From: an uncultured Bacteroidales bacterium
Lineage (GTDB): Bacteria > Bacteroidota > Bacteroidia > Bacteroidales > Bacteroidaceae
Assembly (NCBI GenBank): GCA_949297215.1
Contig: CASFRV010000008.1
Span: forward strand, 65,588 to 129,587
Direction of reading: 5' to 3'
Length of the DNA: 64,000 nt
In this document: positions 1 to 8,416 of the stretch, in pieces
Layout of the letters: the number at the start of each line of letters is the position of its first letter
Numbering within the stretch: the first letter of the stretch is position 1
Notes under the pieces: model-generated
Databases searched by the model: none
What the model was told of the DNA's origin: nothing
What the model saw: only the letters and a program-made list of their open reading frames with translations
Made by a program: the position numbers and the translations under genes

Positions 1-188
1 TCATGAACGCCGACGGTGAGCTCATCGGTCTGGCTTTCGACGGCAACATCGAGAGCCTGTCGAGCGATTTGAAGTTCAACCCCGCTCTGCAACGCTGCAT
101 CAACGTCGACATCCGCTACGTCATGTTCGTGCTCGACAAGCTTGGCGGCTGCCGCTACGTATTCGACGAGATGGACATCCGTCAGTAA
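1..188 (+). CDS. S46 family dipeptidyl-peptidase (DPP7/DPP11 type), C-terminal end only
   Basis: The first 62 codons visible are the 3' end of a gene that starts before the window. The peptide contains [11 protein letters not shown], the block [19 protein letters not shown] and an ending FDEMDIRQ. From memory this is the characteristic C-terminal region of S46 serine dipeptidyl-peptidases of Bacteroidales, periplasmic enzymes that release dipeptides during growth on protein. The catalytic residues and substrate-specificity residue lie upstream or cannot be assigned here, so DPP7, DPP11 and other subtypes cannot be told apart. A strong terminator follows immediately. The reading frame is open to the left edge, so the gene is cut by the window and not truncated biologically. 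Confidence 0.8.
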   Translation, partial: MNADGELIGLAFDGNIESLSSDLKFNPALQRCINVDIRYVMFVLDKLGGCRYVFDEMDIRQ

Positions 189-205
189 GTCCCTTTCCCC
201 CGCAG

Positions 206-254
206 GCCCCGGCCTCCGTTCCCCCTCGGCGGGGCGGAGGCCGGGGCTTTTTTT
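206..254 (+). terminator. Rho-independent terminator of the S46 peptidase gene
   Basis: A 13-bp GC stem (206-218 with 235-247) is followed by seven T residues. It lies 18 bases after the stop codon. Confidence 0.85.
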
Positions 255-549
255 GTGCCGCTCCGCGGGCGGGGGGATGCCGTGGCGCAGCCCCGCCCGC
301 GGCCTGACTGCTCGCGGCGTTTTGCCGCCAGCTTGCGGCGTTTTGCTCCCTGCTTCCGCCCTTTTCTTCCCGGCAGCGGAGTTTTCCGGGGGAAAACATC
401 ATTTAACGCGGCGTTGTGTTTTATTCAGACAGGCGGCCGGCCGGCTTTGTGGCCGATTGCGTAATATTGCACAAAACTCTTCGGAAGGCCCGGTGGCTTT
501 GCGAGGGGGATGAAACGTACTTTATTCACTAAACAGACCGTAAGAAACC
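255..549. other. Intergenic stretch without a recognisable gene
   Basis: About 295 bases between the terminator and the lipoprotein gene. I see only overlapping spurious reading frames and no clear Bacteroidales -7 box. The region should hold the promoter of the 550-906 gene, but I cannot point to it. Confidence 0.5.
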
Positions 550-906
550 ATGAAAAAGATGCTGAGAGGAGTCATCGCATGTTTGCCCGCTATCGTGCTG
601 GCTTGTCAGGAAAAGGCCGACCCGGTCGGCACGTGGCTGCAACCCGTTCCGGGCCTGTCCGACATGGAGCAGGGCTTTACGCTGTCGGCCGACGGCAAAG
701 CTTCGTCCGTGGGGATGGCCACGCTCCAATATGAAACGTGGCGGCAGGAGGACGGCCGGCTCATCCTGACGGGGCGGAGCATCGGCAACGGGCAGACCAT
801 AGCCTTTACCGACACGTTCCGCATCGAGCGCCTCACGCCCGACAGCCTCGTGCTGACGAAAGGCACGCAGCCCTTTGCCTACGGACGCGCAGTGGCCGCC
901 GAATGA
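550..906 (+). CDS. Small lipocalin-like lipoprotein
   Basis: 118 residues. The N-terminus MKKMLRGVIACLPAIVLAC is a lipoprotein signal with lipobox V-L-A-C and lipidated Cys19, so the mature protein should be membrane anchored. The mature part begins with a GTW motif (PVGTWLQPVPG) and has alternating strands (MATLQYETW, GQTIAFTDTFRIERL, DSLVLTKG), which resembles the short lipocalin-like lipoproteins common in Bacteroidales. The ligand is unknown. It stands alone between two terminators (206-254 and 958-1000), so it is probably monocistronic. I chose the ATG at 550 because it gives a complete signal peptide. Family recall is from memory and was not searched. Confidence 0.65.
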   Translation: MKKMLRGVIACLPAIVLACQEKADPVGTWLQPVPGLSDMEQGFTLSADGKASSVGMATLQYETWRQEDGRLILTGRSIGNGQTIAFTDTFRIERLTPDSLVLTKGTQPFAYGRAVAAE

Positions 907-957
907 GCGTGCGCCGCGGCCGGAGGGGCCGCGATGTGCCTTTTTTCCAGAAGATAC

Positions 958-1000
958 GGGCGTTTCTTTCCAAAATGTAAGAGAAACGCCCGTTTTCTTT
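958..1000 (+). terminator. Terminator after the lipoprotein gene
   Basis: A 10-bp stem (958-967 with 982-991) with a 14-nt loop, followed by GTTTTCTTT. It insulates the lipoprotein gene from the his operon. Confidence 0.7.
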
Positions 1001-1012
1001 ACAGAAAAGCGT

Positions 1013-1020
1013 TATATTTG
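1013..1020 (+). promoter_or_regulatory. Probable -7 box of the his operon promoter
   Basis: TATATTTG fits the Bacteroidales -7 consensus TAnnTTTG. No good TTG is seen about 20 bases upstream. Transcription from here would give a leader of roughly 110 nt before hisG. Confidence 0.55.
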
Positions 1021-1080
1021 CTTCGCATTACGGCCCTGTGGCACGCACATCCGGCGGCGTGAAGGCTCCGGGCGCTGCGT

Positions 1081-1120
1081 GCCGGGCGGCGTCGCCCGGC
1101 CACACCATATTATATATAAG
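1081..1120 (+). promoter_or_regulatory. his leader hairpin and AT-rich motif
   Basis: A perfect 8-bp hairpin (1081-1088 with 1093-1100) is followed by CACACCATATTATATATAAG at 1101-1120, just before the hisG start. No His-codon-rich leader peptide is visible. The AT motif recurs elsewhere in the window (see findings). Confidence 0.4.
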
Positions 1121-1137
1121 AACTAAAGCTGAACGAC

Positions 1138-1989
1138 ATGATACGATTAGCCATTCAGGCCAAAGGCCGCCTGAACGAAGAAACGACAGCCCTGCTCGCC
1201 GACGCGGGCATAGCCGTGACGGCCGGCAAGCGCAAGCTTGTGGCGCGCGCCGGGGGCTTCCCGATGGAAGTGCTCTACCTGCGCGACGACGACATCCCGC
1301 AAGCCGTGGCCATGGGCGTGGCCGACGCCGGCATCGTGGGATGGAACGAAGTGGCCGAGCGGGGCTACGACGTGGAGCGCGCCATGAACCTCGGTTTCGG
1401 GGCCTGCCGCCTCTCGCTGGCCGTGCCGCGCGACTGCGGGTATACGGGCGACGAATGGTGGCAGGGCCGCCGCGTGGCCACGTCGTACCCCAACGTGCTG
1501 GGGCGCTACTTCGGCGAGCGCGGCATCGACGTGGAAATCCACGAGATAGCCGGCTCGGTCGAGATAGCTCCCGCCGTGGGCATGGCAGATGCCATCTGCG
1601 ACATCGTCTCTTCGGGCGGCACGCTCGTGCAGAACGGCCTGCGCGAGGTGGCCACCGTCCTGCAATCGGAGGCCGTGCTCATCGTCACGCCGGGCCTCGG
1701 CGAGGAGAAGCGGGCCGAGGTGGAAAAGCTCAAGTTCCGCTTCGGTTCCATCATCGAGAGCCGCGGGATGAAGTATGTCCTGATGAACCTCCCGCAGGAA
1801 CGCCTGGACGAGGCCATAGCCCTGCTGCCCGGCATGCGCAGCCCCACCGTGCTGCCGCTGGCTGCACAGGGGTGGTGCTCGCTCCACGTGGTCATTGCCG
1901 AGGGAGAGCTTTGGGAAAAAATAGAACGTCTGAAACAGCTCGGGGCCGAGGGCATCCTCGTCCTGGCGCTGGAAAACATGATACGCTGA
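1138..1989 (+). CDS. hisG: ATP phosphoribosyltransferase, long form
   Basis: 283 residues, the usual length of the long (HisG-L) form. It catalyses the first step of histidine synthesis, joining ATP and PRPP to give phosphoribosyl-ATP, in the cytoplasm. Visible landmarks are the N-terminal IQAKGRLNEET, the ADAGIVGWNEV block and the PRPP-side segment around ICDIVSSGGTLVQNGL. About 80 C-terminal residues form the ACT-like regulatory domain expected for feedback inhibition by histidine, so no separate HisZ subunit should be needed. It is the first gene of an eight-gene operon in the classical Bacteroidales order. Its TGA shares one base with the hisD ATG. Confidence 0.97.
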   Translation: MIRLAIQAKGRLNEETTALLADAGIAVTAGKRKLVARAGGFPMEVLYLRDDDIPQAVAMGVADAGIVGWNEVAERGYDVERAMNLGFGACRLSLAVPRDCGYTGDEWWQGRRVATSYPNVLGRYFGERGIDVEIHEIAGSVEIAPAVGMADAICDIVSSGGTLVQNGLREVATVLQSEAVLIVTPGLGEEKRAEVEKLKFRFGSIIESRGMKYVLMNLPQERLDEAIALLPGMRSPTVLPLAAQGWCSLHVVIAEGELWEKIERLKQLGAEGILVLALENMIR

Positions 1990-3284
1990 TGGAACTGATC
2001 ATCAATCCGCCGCGCGGAGAGTGGGCGGCGCTCGTGGAGCGCAACACGCCCGACGACGCAGCCATCGAGAGCCGCGTGGCCGCCATCGTGGAGCGCGTGC
2101 GCCGCGAGGGCGACACAGGGCTGCGCGCCTTGGCCCGCGAGATAGACGGAGCCGAGGTTGAGGCTCTCGCCCTGTCGCCCGAAGAAATAGAGGCCGCCTG
2201 CCGCGCCGTGCCCGAGGCCACACGCGAGGCCGTGCGCGTGGCGGCGCAAAACATCACCGCCTTTCACGAGGCACAGCGCAGCCGACCCGTCAAGGTGGAA
2301 ACGTGCCCCGGCGTGCGCTGCGTGCAGCGGGCCGTGCCCATCAGCCGCGTGGGCCTTTACGTCCCCGGCGGGCGGGCACCGCTCTTCTCCACGGTGCTCA
2401 TGCTGGCCCTGCCGGCCCGCATCGCGGGCTGCGCCGAGGTGGTGCTCTGCACGCCCGAGGGCCGCTCGGGGCAGATAGCTCCCGAAATTGTCTACGCCGC
2501 CCGCACGTGTGGCGTGGCGAGGATATTCCGCGTGGGCGGCGCCCAGGCCGTGGCGGCCATGGCCTACGGGACGGAGAGCGTGCCGCGCGTCGACAAGATC
2601 TTCGGCCCCGGCAACCGCTACGTCACCAAAGCCAAGCAGCTCGTGAGCCGCCACGTGGCCATCGACATGCCCGCCGGCCCGTCCGAGGTGCTCGTCATGG
2701 CCGATGCCACGGCGCGCCCGTCGTTCGTTGCCGCCGACCTGCTCTCGCAGGCCGAGCACGGGCCCGACAGCCAGGCCATGCTCGTTTGCGACGACGAGGC
2801 GCTGGCCCGCGCCGTGGCGGCCGAGGTGGAGCGCCAGGCCGCCTGCCTGCCCCGCCGCGAGTCGGTGGCGGGCTCCCTTGCGCACAGCCGCATCGTCGTG
2901 CTCGACGGACGCGGGGCGATGACAGATTTTGCCAACACCTACGCAGCCGAGCATCTCATCATAGCCATGGACGACCCATGGGCCGTGGCCGAGCGCATCA
3001 CGGCCGCCGGCAGCGTCTTCGTGGGCCACTACTCGCCCGAGAGCGCCGGCGACTATGCCTCGGGCACCAACCATACGCTGCCCACGGGCGGCTGGGCGCG
3101 CTCGCTGCCCGGGGTCAACCTCGACAGCTTCCAGCACAAAATCACCTATCAGGAGCTTACGCCCGCGGGCCTGCGCCGGCTGGCGCCCGCCATAGAGACC
3201 ATGGCCCGCGCTGAGGGGCTCGACGCCCATGCCGCCGCCGTGGCTGTGCGCCTGGCGGCCGATGACGGCGCCGGGGCGCGATGA
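1989..3284 (+). CDS. hisD: Histidinol dehydrogenase
   Basis: 431 residues, a normal length. It catalyses the last two steps of the pathway, the NAD-dependent zinc-requiring oxidation of histidinol to histidine. The zinc and substrate block LLSQAEHGPDSQAMLV and the C-terminal GVNLDSFQHKITYQEL are present, together with the nucleotide-binding GPGNRYVTKAK. The frame is open far upstream, but ATG 1989 overlaps the hisG stop (TGATG) and starts the family-typical MELIINPP, so translation is probably coupled. It runs into hisC after a 34-base gap. Confidence 0.97.
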   Translation: MELIINPPRGEWAALVERNTPDDAAIESRVAAIVERVRREGDTGLRALAREIDGAEVEALALSPEEIEAACRAVPEATREAVRVAAQNITAFHEAQRSRPVKVETCPGVRCVQRAVPISRVGLYVPGGRAPLFSTVLMLALPARIAGCAEVVLCTPEGRSGQIAPEIVYAARTCGVARIFRVGGAQAVAAMAYGTESVPRVDKIFGPGNRYVTKAKQLVSRHVAIDMPAGPSEVLVMADATARPSFVAADLLSQAEHGPDSQAMLVCDDEALARAVAAEVERQAACLPRRESVAGSLAHSRIVVLDGRGAMTDFANTYAAEHLIIAMDDPWAVAERITAAGSVFVGHYSPESAGDYASGTNHTLPTGGWARSLPGVNLDSFQHKITYQELTPAGLRRLAPAIETMARAEGLDAHAAAVAVRLAADDGAGAR

Positions 3285-3318
3285 ACGTTTTTTGTTTTCT
3301 TGAAAAGTCAACCCAAGC

Positions 3319-4362
3319 ATGCAGCAAAAGCCTTCTCCGTTGCACTATGTGCGCCCCAACATCCTGCGGCTCGAACCCTACTCGACGGCGCGCGACGAAT
3401 ATACCGGGGGCAACATCTCCGTGTGGCTCGATGCCAACGAGAGCCCCTATAATAATGGTGTGAACCGCTACCCCGACCCTCATCAGCGGGAGCTCAAACG
3501 GCGCATTGCCGCGCTCAAAGGGGTGGTGCCCGAGAGCGTGTTTGTGGGCAACGGGAGCGACGAGGCCATCGACCTGGCTTTCCGCATCTTCTGCGAGCCC
3601 GGGCGCGACAACGCCGTGGCCATCGCGCCGAGCTATGGCATGTACAAGGTGGCCGCCGCGGTGAACGACGTGGCCCTGCGCGAGGTGCGCCTCGCCCCGG
3701 GCTACGGGCTGCCCGCCGAAGCGCTGCTGGCAGCCGCCGACGCGCAGACGCGCCTGATGTGGATATGCTCGCCCAACAACCCCACGGGAAACGCTTTCGA
3801 CCCCGCCGTGCTGGAAGAGCTGGCCGCCCGCTTCGACGGCATGCTCGTGGTGGACGAGGCTTATGTCGACTTTTCCGACCGCGGCTCGCTGCTCCCCGCC
3901 TTGCAGCGTCACCCCAACCTCATCTTGCTTCAAACCTTGTCGAAGGCGTGGGGCATGGCGGGGCTGCGCCTGGGCCTGGCCTTTGCCGCGCCCGAGGTGG
4001 CGGAGCTGTTTGCCCGCGTGAAATATCCCTACAACATCAACGCCCCGACGCAGGCCGAGGTGATGCGCCGCCTGGACGTCGACGTGGCGCCACAGGTGGC
4101 CGAGATCAAGGCCCAGCGGGCGTGGCTCTCCGGCGTGCTCCCGGGCTTGCCCGGCGTGGAGCACGTTTTCCCGACGGATGCCAACTTCTTCCTGCTGCGC
4201 GTGGCCGACGCCGACGCCCTTTATGCCCGCTTGGTCGGGCAGGGCGTCATCGTGCGCAACCGCAGCCGCGTGCCGGGCTGCGAGGGCTGCCTGCGCGTGA
4301 CGATAGGTACGCCCGAGGAGAACCGCCGCCTTGTGGAACTCTTAAAACACCCGCAACCATGA
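3319..4362 (+). CDS. hisC: Histidinol-phosphate aminotransferase
   Basis: 347 residues. A PLP-dependent fold type I aminotransferase converting imidazole-acetol phosphate to histidinol phosphate with glutamate as donor. Visible motifs are WLDANESPYNN near the N-terminus, the CSPNNPTGN segment, VVDEAYVDF and the PLP-lysine block LLQTLSKAWGMAGLRLG. The stop overlaps the start of hisB by four bases (ATGA), typical of translational coupling in this operon. Confidence 0.97.
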   Translation: MQQKPSPLHYVRPNILRLEPYSTARDEYTGGNISVWLDANESPYNNGVNRYPDPHQRELKRRIAALKGVVPESVFVGNGSDEAIDLAFRIFCEPGRDNAVAIAPSYGMYKVAAAVNDVALREVRLAPGYGLPAEALLAAADAQTRLMWICSPNNPTGNAFDPAVLEELAARFDGMLVVDEAYVDFSDRGSLLPALQRHPNLILLQTLSKAWGMAGLRLGLAFAAPEVAELFARVKYPYNINAPTQAEVMRRLDVDVAPQVAEIKAQRAWLSGVLPGLPGVEHVFPTDANFFLLRVADADALYARLVGQGVIVRNRSRVPGCEGCLRVTIGTPEENRRLVELLKHPQP

Positions 4363-5501
4363 ACCCTAAGAAACGTGCCCTTTTCATCGACCGCGACGGT
4401 ACCATCCTGCGCGAGCCGGCCGACGAGCAGATCGACTCGTTGGAAAAGTTTTCCTTCGTGCCCGGCGCCATTTCGGGGCTGCGGGCGCTCACGGGGCTGG
4501 GCTTCGACTTCGTTCTGGTGAGCAACCAGGACGGCTTGGGCACCGAGAGCTTTCCCGAGGCCGCCTTCCTGCCGCCCCACCGCCTGATGATGGAAACGCT
4601 GCGCGGCGAGGGCGTGACGTTCGACGACGAGCTCATCGACCGCACCTTTGCCTCCGAGGGCGCCCCGACGCGCAAGCCCGGCACGGCCCTGCTCGGCCGC
4701 TACACGGACGGCAGCTACGACCTGGCGTCGAGCTTCGTCATAGGCGACCGGGCCACCGACGTGGAGCTGGCCCGCAACCTGGGGGCGCGCGCCGTGCTGC
4801 TGCAAGGGCCGCTCACCGACACGGCGGCGCTGGCCGACCCGCAGCTGGCGGCCGCCTGCGCCCTCGTGGCCCGCACGTGGGACGAGGTGGTGGCCTGCGT
4901 GCGCGGTTCGCTGGCCGACGGCGGGCGCCGCGCCGAGGTGCACCGGCAGACGGCCGAGACCGACGTGCGCGTCGTGCTCGATCTGGACCGCACGGGCGGA
5001 AGCAGCGTGGACACGGGGCTGAAATTCCTGGATCACATGCTCTGGCAGCTTCCCCACCATGCCGGCGTGGCGCTGCAAGTGGCGGCCCGCGGCGATCTGG
5101 AAGTGGACGAGCACCACACGATGGAAGACGTCGGCATCGTGCTCGGCGAAGCCATCGGCCGGGCGCTGGGCAGCAAGGCGGGCATCGCGCGCTACGGCTA
5201 CGTGCTGCCGATGGACGAGAGCCGTGCCTTGTGCCTCATCGACTTTGGCGGACGCACGGACTTTGAATGGGACGTGACCTTCCGCCGCGAATATGTGGGC
5301 GACGTGCCGACGGAGATGTTCCGCCACTTTTTCCAGTCGCTCGCCGTAGCGGCACGTTGCAACCTGCATATAGCAGCCGCAGGCGAGAATGAGCATCACA
5401 AAATAGAGGGCGTGTTCAAAGCCTTTGCCCGCGCGCTGCGCATGGCCGTGGCCCGCACCGCCTTCCCGTATGAGCTGCCGAGCAGCAAGGGGGTGATATG
5501 A
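4359..5501 (+). CDS. hisB: Bifunctional histidinol-phosphatase / imidazoleglycerol-phosphate dehydratase
   Basis: 380 residues. Residues about 1-175 are a HAD-type phosphatase with the nucleophile block LFIDRDGT (Asp11, Asp13) and VIGDRATD. Residues about 190-380 are the dehydratase with the two metal-binding histidine blocks EHHTMED and EHHKIEG. Together they perform steps 6 and 8 of histidine synthesis. I chose ATG 4359, which overlaps the hisC stop (ATGA). In the E. coli enzyme the HAD domain binds structural zinc through a Cys/His cluster just before its RKP motif. The corresponding stretch here (RTFASEGAPTRKP) has no cysteine. The stop overlaps hisH by four bases. Confidence 0.96.
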   Translation: MNPKKRALFIDRDGTILREPADEQIDSLEKFSFVPGAISGLRALTGLGFDFVLVSNQDGLGTESFPEAAFLPPHRLMMETLRGEGVTFDDELIDRTFASEGAPTRKPGTALLGRYTDGSYDLASSFVIGDRATDVELARNLGARAVLLQGPLTDTAALADPQLAAACALVARTWDEVVACVRGSLADGGRRAEVHRQTAETDVRVVLDLDRTGGSSVDTGLKFLDHMLWQLPHHAGVALQVAARGDLEVDEHHTMEDVGIVLGEAIGRALGSKAGIARYGYVLPMDESRALCLIDFGGRTDFEWDVTFRREYVGDVPTEMFRHFFQSLAVAARCNLHIAAAGENEHHKIEGVFKAFARALRMAVARTAFPYELPSSKGVI

Positions 5502-6094
5502 TTGCCATCATCGATTACGGCGCGGGCAACATACGTTCCGTGGCCAACGCCTTGGAGCGCGCCGGCGCCAGCTACTGCCTGACGGCCTCGCCGGCCGACA
5601 TCCTTGCGGCCGACCACGTCATCCTGCCCGGGGTGGGCGAGGCCGCGTCGGCCATGGCCCGCCTGCGCGAACGGGGCCTCGACGCGCTCATCCCCGAGCT
5701 GCGCATGCCCGTGCTGGGCATCTGCATCGGCTTGCAACTGCTCTGCCGCAGCAGCGAAGAGGGCGGGGCGCGCTGTCTGGGCGTCTTCGATGCCGAGGTG
5801 CGCCGCCTGCCCGACGCCACAGCCGACGGCTGCCGCCTGAAAGTGCCCCACGTGGGGTGGAACACCGCCCGGTGCCTGAGCGGCCCTCTCTTCGAAGGGC
5901 TGGACGAAGGCACTTTTTTTTATTATGTCCACTCCTACGCGGCCGACCCGTGCGACGGCACGGCGGCCTTCACCGACTACGGACGGCCCTTTGCCGCCGC
6001 CATCGGCCGAGGCAACTTCTACGCCACGCAGTTTCACCCCGAAAAGAGCGGGGCGGCCGGGGCGCGGCTTTTACGCAACTTCTTACAACTCTGA
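5498..6094 (+). CDS. hisH: Imidazole glycerol phosphate synthase, glutaminase subunit
   Basis: 198 residues. A class I glutamine amidotransferase that supplies ammonia to HisF. The start MIAIIDYGAGNI, the nucleophile elbow VLGICIGLQLLC and the catalytic-triad block ATQFHPEKSG are all present. It overlaps hisB by four bases and is followed by hisA after five bases. The partner HisF is encoded two genes downstream. Confidence 0.97.
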   Translation: MIAIIDYGAGNIRSVANALERAGASYCLTASPADILAADHVILPGVGEAASAMARLRERGLDALIPELRMPVLGICIGLQLLCRSSEEGGARCLGVFDAEVRRLPDATADGCRLKVPHVGWNTARCLSGPLFEGLDEGTFFYYVHSYAADPCDGTAAFTDYGRPFAAAIGRGNFYATQFHPEKSGAAGARLLRNFLQL

Positions 6095-6099
6095 CAACC

Positions 6100-6816
6100 A
6101 TGAAAATATTTCCTGCCATCGACCTCATCGACGGGCGCTGCGTGCGTCTGAGCCAGGGCGACTATGAGCGCGTCACCGTCTACGACGACAATCCGCTCGT
6201 CGTGGCGCGGCGCTTTGCTGCCTGCGGCATACGGCGCCTTCACGTGGTGGACCTCGACGGCGCCAAGGCCGCAGCTCCGCGCAACCTGCGCGTGCTCGAA
6301 AGCATCGTCGCGACAATGCCTTATATCGACGTGGAGTGGGGCGGCGGCATCAAGGACGAAAACGCACTGCGCGCCGTGCTCGATGCCGGGGCAGCCTGGG
6401 CGGTGTGCGGAAGCGTGGCCGCGGAGCAGCCCGAACTGTTTGAAAAGTGGCTCGAAGCCTACGGCCCCGACCGCATCGTGCTGGGAGCCGACGTGAAAGA
6501 CGGCCGCGTGGCCACGCATGGCTGGCTGCGCTCGTCGGGCTGGACGGTGGGGGAGCTCATCGGCCGCTTCCCCACGCTGCGCCGCGTGGTGTGCACCGAC
6601 ATCTCGCGCGATGGCATGCTCTGTTCGCCGTCAACGTCGTTTTACGCCTCTTTGCAGCAGCAGTTTCCCGAGGTGGAAATCACCGTGAGCGGCGGCGTGA
6701 GCAGCGCCGACGACCTGCGCCGCCTCTCAGCAGCCGGCCTGCGCAGCGCCATCGTGGGGAAAGCCTGGTACGAGGGGCGCATCACGCCCGACGAACTGGC
6801 ACAGATAAACGAATAA
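6100..6816 (+). CDS. hisA: Phosphoribosylformimino-5-aminoimidazole carboxamide ribotide isomerase
   Basis: 238 residues, a (beta/alpha)8 barrel that isomerises ProFAR to PRFAR. The N-terminal FPAIDLIDGRCVRL carries the catalytic Asp of strand 1, and the second-half equivalent is VVCTDISRDGML. The start at 6100 gives the family N-terminus MKIFPAIDLI and lies five bases after the hisH stop. The longer open frame upstream is antisense noise in hisH. Confidence 0.97.
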   Translation: MKIFPAIDLIDGRCVRLSQGDYERVTVYDDNPLVVARRFAACGIRRLHVVDLDGAKAAAPRNLRVLESIVATMPYIDVEWGGGIKDENALRAVLDAGAAWAVCGSVAAEQPELFEKWLEAYGPDRIVLGADVKDGRVATHGWLRSSGWTVGELIGRFPTLRRVVCTDISRDGMLCSPSTSFYASLQQQFPEVEITVSGGVSSADDLRRLSAAGLRSAIVGKAWYEGRITPDELAQINE

Positions 6817-6829
6817 CCCAACCGACCAC

Positions 6830-7585
6830 ATGCTTGCCAAACGTATCATTCCCTGCCTCGACGTAACCGACGGGCAGACGGTAAAGGGGGTCAATTTCGT
6901 CTCGCTCCAAACCGTGGGCGACCCCGTGGAGCTCGGCGCCAAGTATGCTGCCGAAGGCGCCGACGAACTGGTTTATCTCGACATCAGTGCAACGGTCGAG
7001 GGGCGGCGCACCTTTGCCGACCTGGTGGCCCGCGTGGCGCGCCGCATCGACATCCCCTTCACCGTGGGCGGCGGCATCGCTTCGGTGGACGACGCCGCGC
7101 GGCTGCTCGACGCCGGGGCCGACAAGGTGACGGTCAACTCGGCCGCCGTGGCCCGCCCGGAGCTCATCGGCGAAATAGCGCGGCGCTACGGGGCCCAGTT
7201 TGTGGTGGTGGCCATCGACGCGCGCCGCACGCCCGAGGGCTGGCGCGTGACGACGCACGGCGGGCGGCACCTCACTGGGCGCGACCTGTTCGATTGGGCT
7301 GCCGAGGCCGTCGACCGCGGTGCGGGCGAAGTGCTCTTCACCTCGATGGATAACGACGGCACCTGCGCGGGCTATCCCTGCGAGACGTATGCCCGCCTGG
7401 CCGACAGCGTGCCCGTGCCCGTCATCGCCTCTGGCGGAGCCGGGACCGCCCGCCACATTGCCGACGTGCTCACCGTGGGGCGCGCCGACGCCGCCCTGGC
7501 CGCCAGCATCTTCCATTATGGCACGCTTCCGCTGCCCGTGCTCAAACGCCAATTGAAATCAATGAACATTAACGTAAGGATATGA
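6830..7585 (+). CDS. hisF: Imidazole glycerol phosphate synthase, cyclase subunit
   Basis: 251 residues, barrel partner of HisH. It produces imidazole glycerol phosphate and AICAR from PRFAR and ammonia. Landmarks are [15 protein letters not shown] with the catalytic Asp of strand 1, [22 protein letters not shown] and [12 protein letters not shown]. It follows hisA after 13 bases. Its TGA overlaps the hisIE ATG. Confidence 0.97.
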   Translation: MLAKRIIPCLDVTDGQTVKGVNFVSLQTVGDPVELGAKYAAEGADELVYLDISATVEGRRTFADLVARVARRIDIPFTVGGGIASVDDAARLLDAGADKVTVNSAAVARPELIGEIARRYGAQFVVVAIDARRTPEGWRVTTHGGRHLTGRDLFDWAAEAVDRGAGEVLFTSMDNDGTCAGYPCETYARLADSVPVPVIASGGAGTARHIADVLTVGRADAALAASIFHYGTLPLPVLKRQLKSMNINVRI

Positions 7586-8196
7586 AACAGTTTTCAGACT
7601 TCGACCTTTCCAAAACAGGCGACGGGCTGCTGCCCGTCGTCGTGCAGGACGCCCGCACGCTGCGCGTGCTGATGCTTGGCTACATGAACCGCGAGGCATA
7701 CGAGAAGACCGTGGCCGAAGGCCGCGTCACCTTTTTCAGCCGCTCGCGCGGAAAACTCTGGACCAAGGGCGAAACGAGCGGCCACTGGCTCGAAGTGGCC
7801 GCGATGGAGGTCGATTGCGACGCCGACACGCTGCTGGTGCGCGCCATCCCCCACGGCCCCACGTGCCACCGCGGCACGCCGTCGTGTTTCGACGCCGACG
7901 GCGCCGTCGCCACCGAGGGCTTCATCCGTCGCTTGCAGGCCGTCGTGCAGGAGCGCCACCGCGAGATGCCCGAGGGCCACTATACCACCCGTCTCTTCGA
8001 GCGCGGCGTCGACAAGATAGCCCAAAAAGTGGGCGAGGAAGCCGTCGAAACCGTCATTGAAGCCGTGGCAGGTCGCCGCGAAGGCTTTGTGTACGAGGCG
8101 TCCGACCTGGTCTATCATCTTCTCGTCCTGCTCGAAAGCATGGGCTGCTCCCTCGCCGACCTTGAATCCGAGCTGGCGCGGCGCCACCGCGAGTAG
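7582..8196 (+). CDS. hisIE: Bifunctional phosphoribosyl-AMP cyclohydrolase / phosphoribosyl-ATP pyrophosphatase
   Basis: 204 residues. The N-terminal cyclohydrolase part has GYMNREAYEKT, TFFSRSRGKLWTKGETSGH and the metal-binding VDCDADTLLVR with GPTCHRGTPSCF. The C-terminal half is the pyrophosphohydrolase helical domain with QKVGEEAVETVIEA and SDLVYHLLVLL. Together they perform steps 2 and 3 of the pathway. It is the last gene of the operon, overlapping hisF by four bases, with a terminator 22 bases downstream. Confidence 0.97.
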   Translation: MKQFSDFDLSKTGDGLLPVVVQDARTLRVLMLGYMNREAYEKTVAEGRVTFFSRSRGKLWTKGETSGHWLEVAAMEVDCDADTLLVRAIPHGPTCHRGTPSCFDADGAVATEGFIRRLQAVVQERHREMPEGHYTTRLFERGVDKIAQKVGEEAVETVIEAVAGRREGFVYEASDLVYHLLVLLESMGCSLADLESELARRHRE

Positions 8197-8218
8197 CGGC
8201 GTTTCTTTCTCGTTTCAG

Positions 8219-8258
8219 CCGACAGGCGGGGCTCTTTGGGCTCCGCCTGTCGGCTTTT
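8219..8258 (+). terminator. Terminator of the his operon
   Basis: An 11-bp perfect stem (8219-8229 with 8243-8253) followed by CTTTT. Confidence 0.85.
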
Positions 8259-8315
8259 AGTTCCGCTTATTGCGCATTTTCGCAGCCTCAGTGCCGTTTT
8301 TACTGAAAAAAGCCA

Positions 8316-8323
8316 TAACTTTG
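8316..8323 (+). promoter_or_regulatory. -7 box upstream of the TetR gene
   Basis: TAACTTTG matches TAnnTTTG. It lies about 95 bases before the regulator's ATG, in front of the TetR-fabG pair. Confidence 0.55.
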
Positions 8324-8416
8324 CAGCGTTTCGCAGGGAGCAAAAATCCCTTTATTCCGGCAAAGGAAAGCCCGGGAGGCCCCGTGGCGCGCTGTGCCGG
8401 CTTATCAGAAAAATAT

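Noticed and set aside
1021-1137. Histidine-codon leader peptide attenuator for the his operon
   Set aside because: No start codon followed by a run of His codons. Only a small hairpin without a T run.
1506-3320. 604-codon antisense frame over hisG and hisD
   Set aside because: Codon-bias shadow of two essential-pathway genes.
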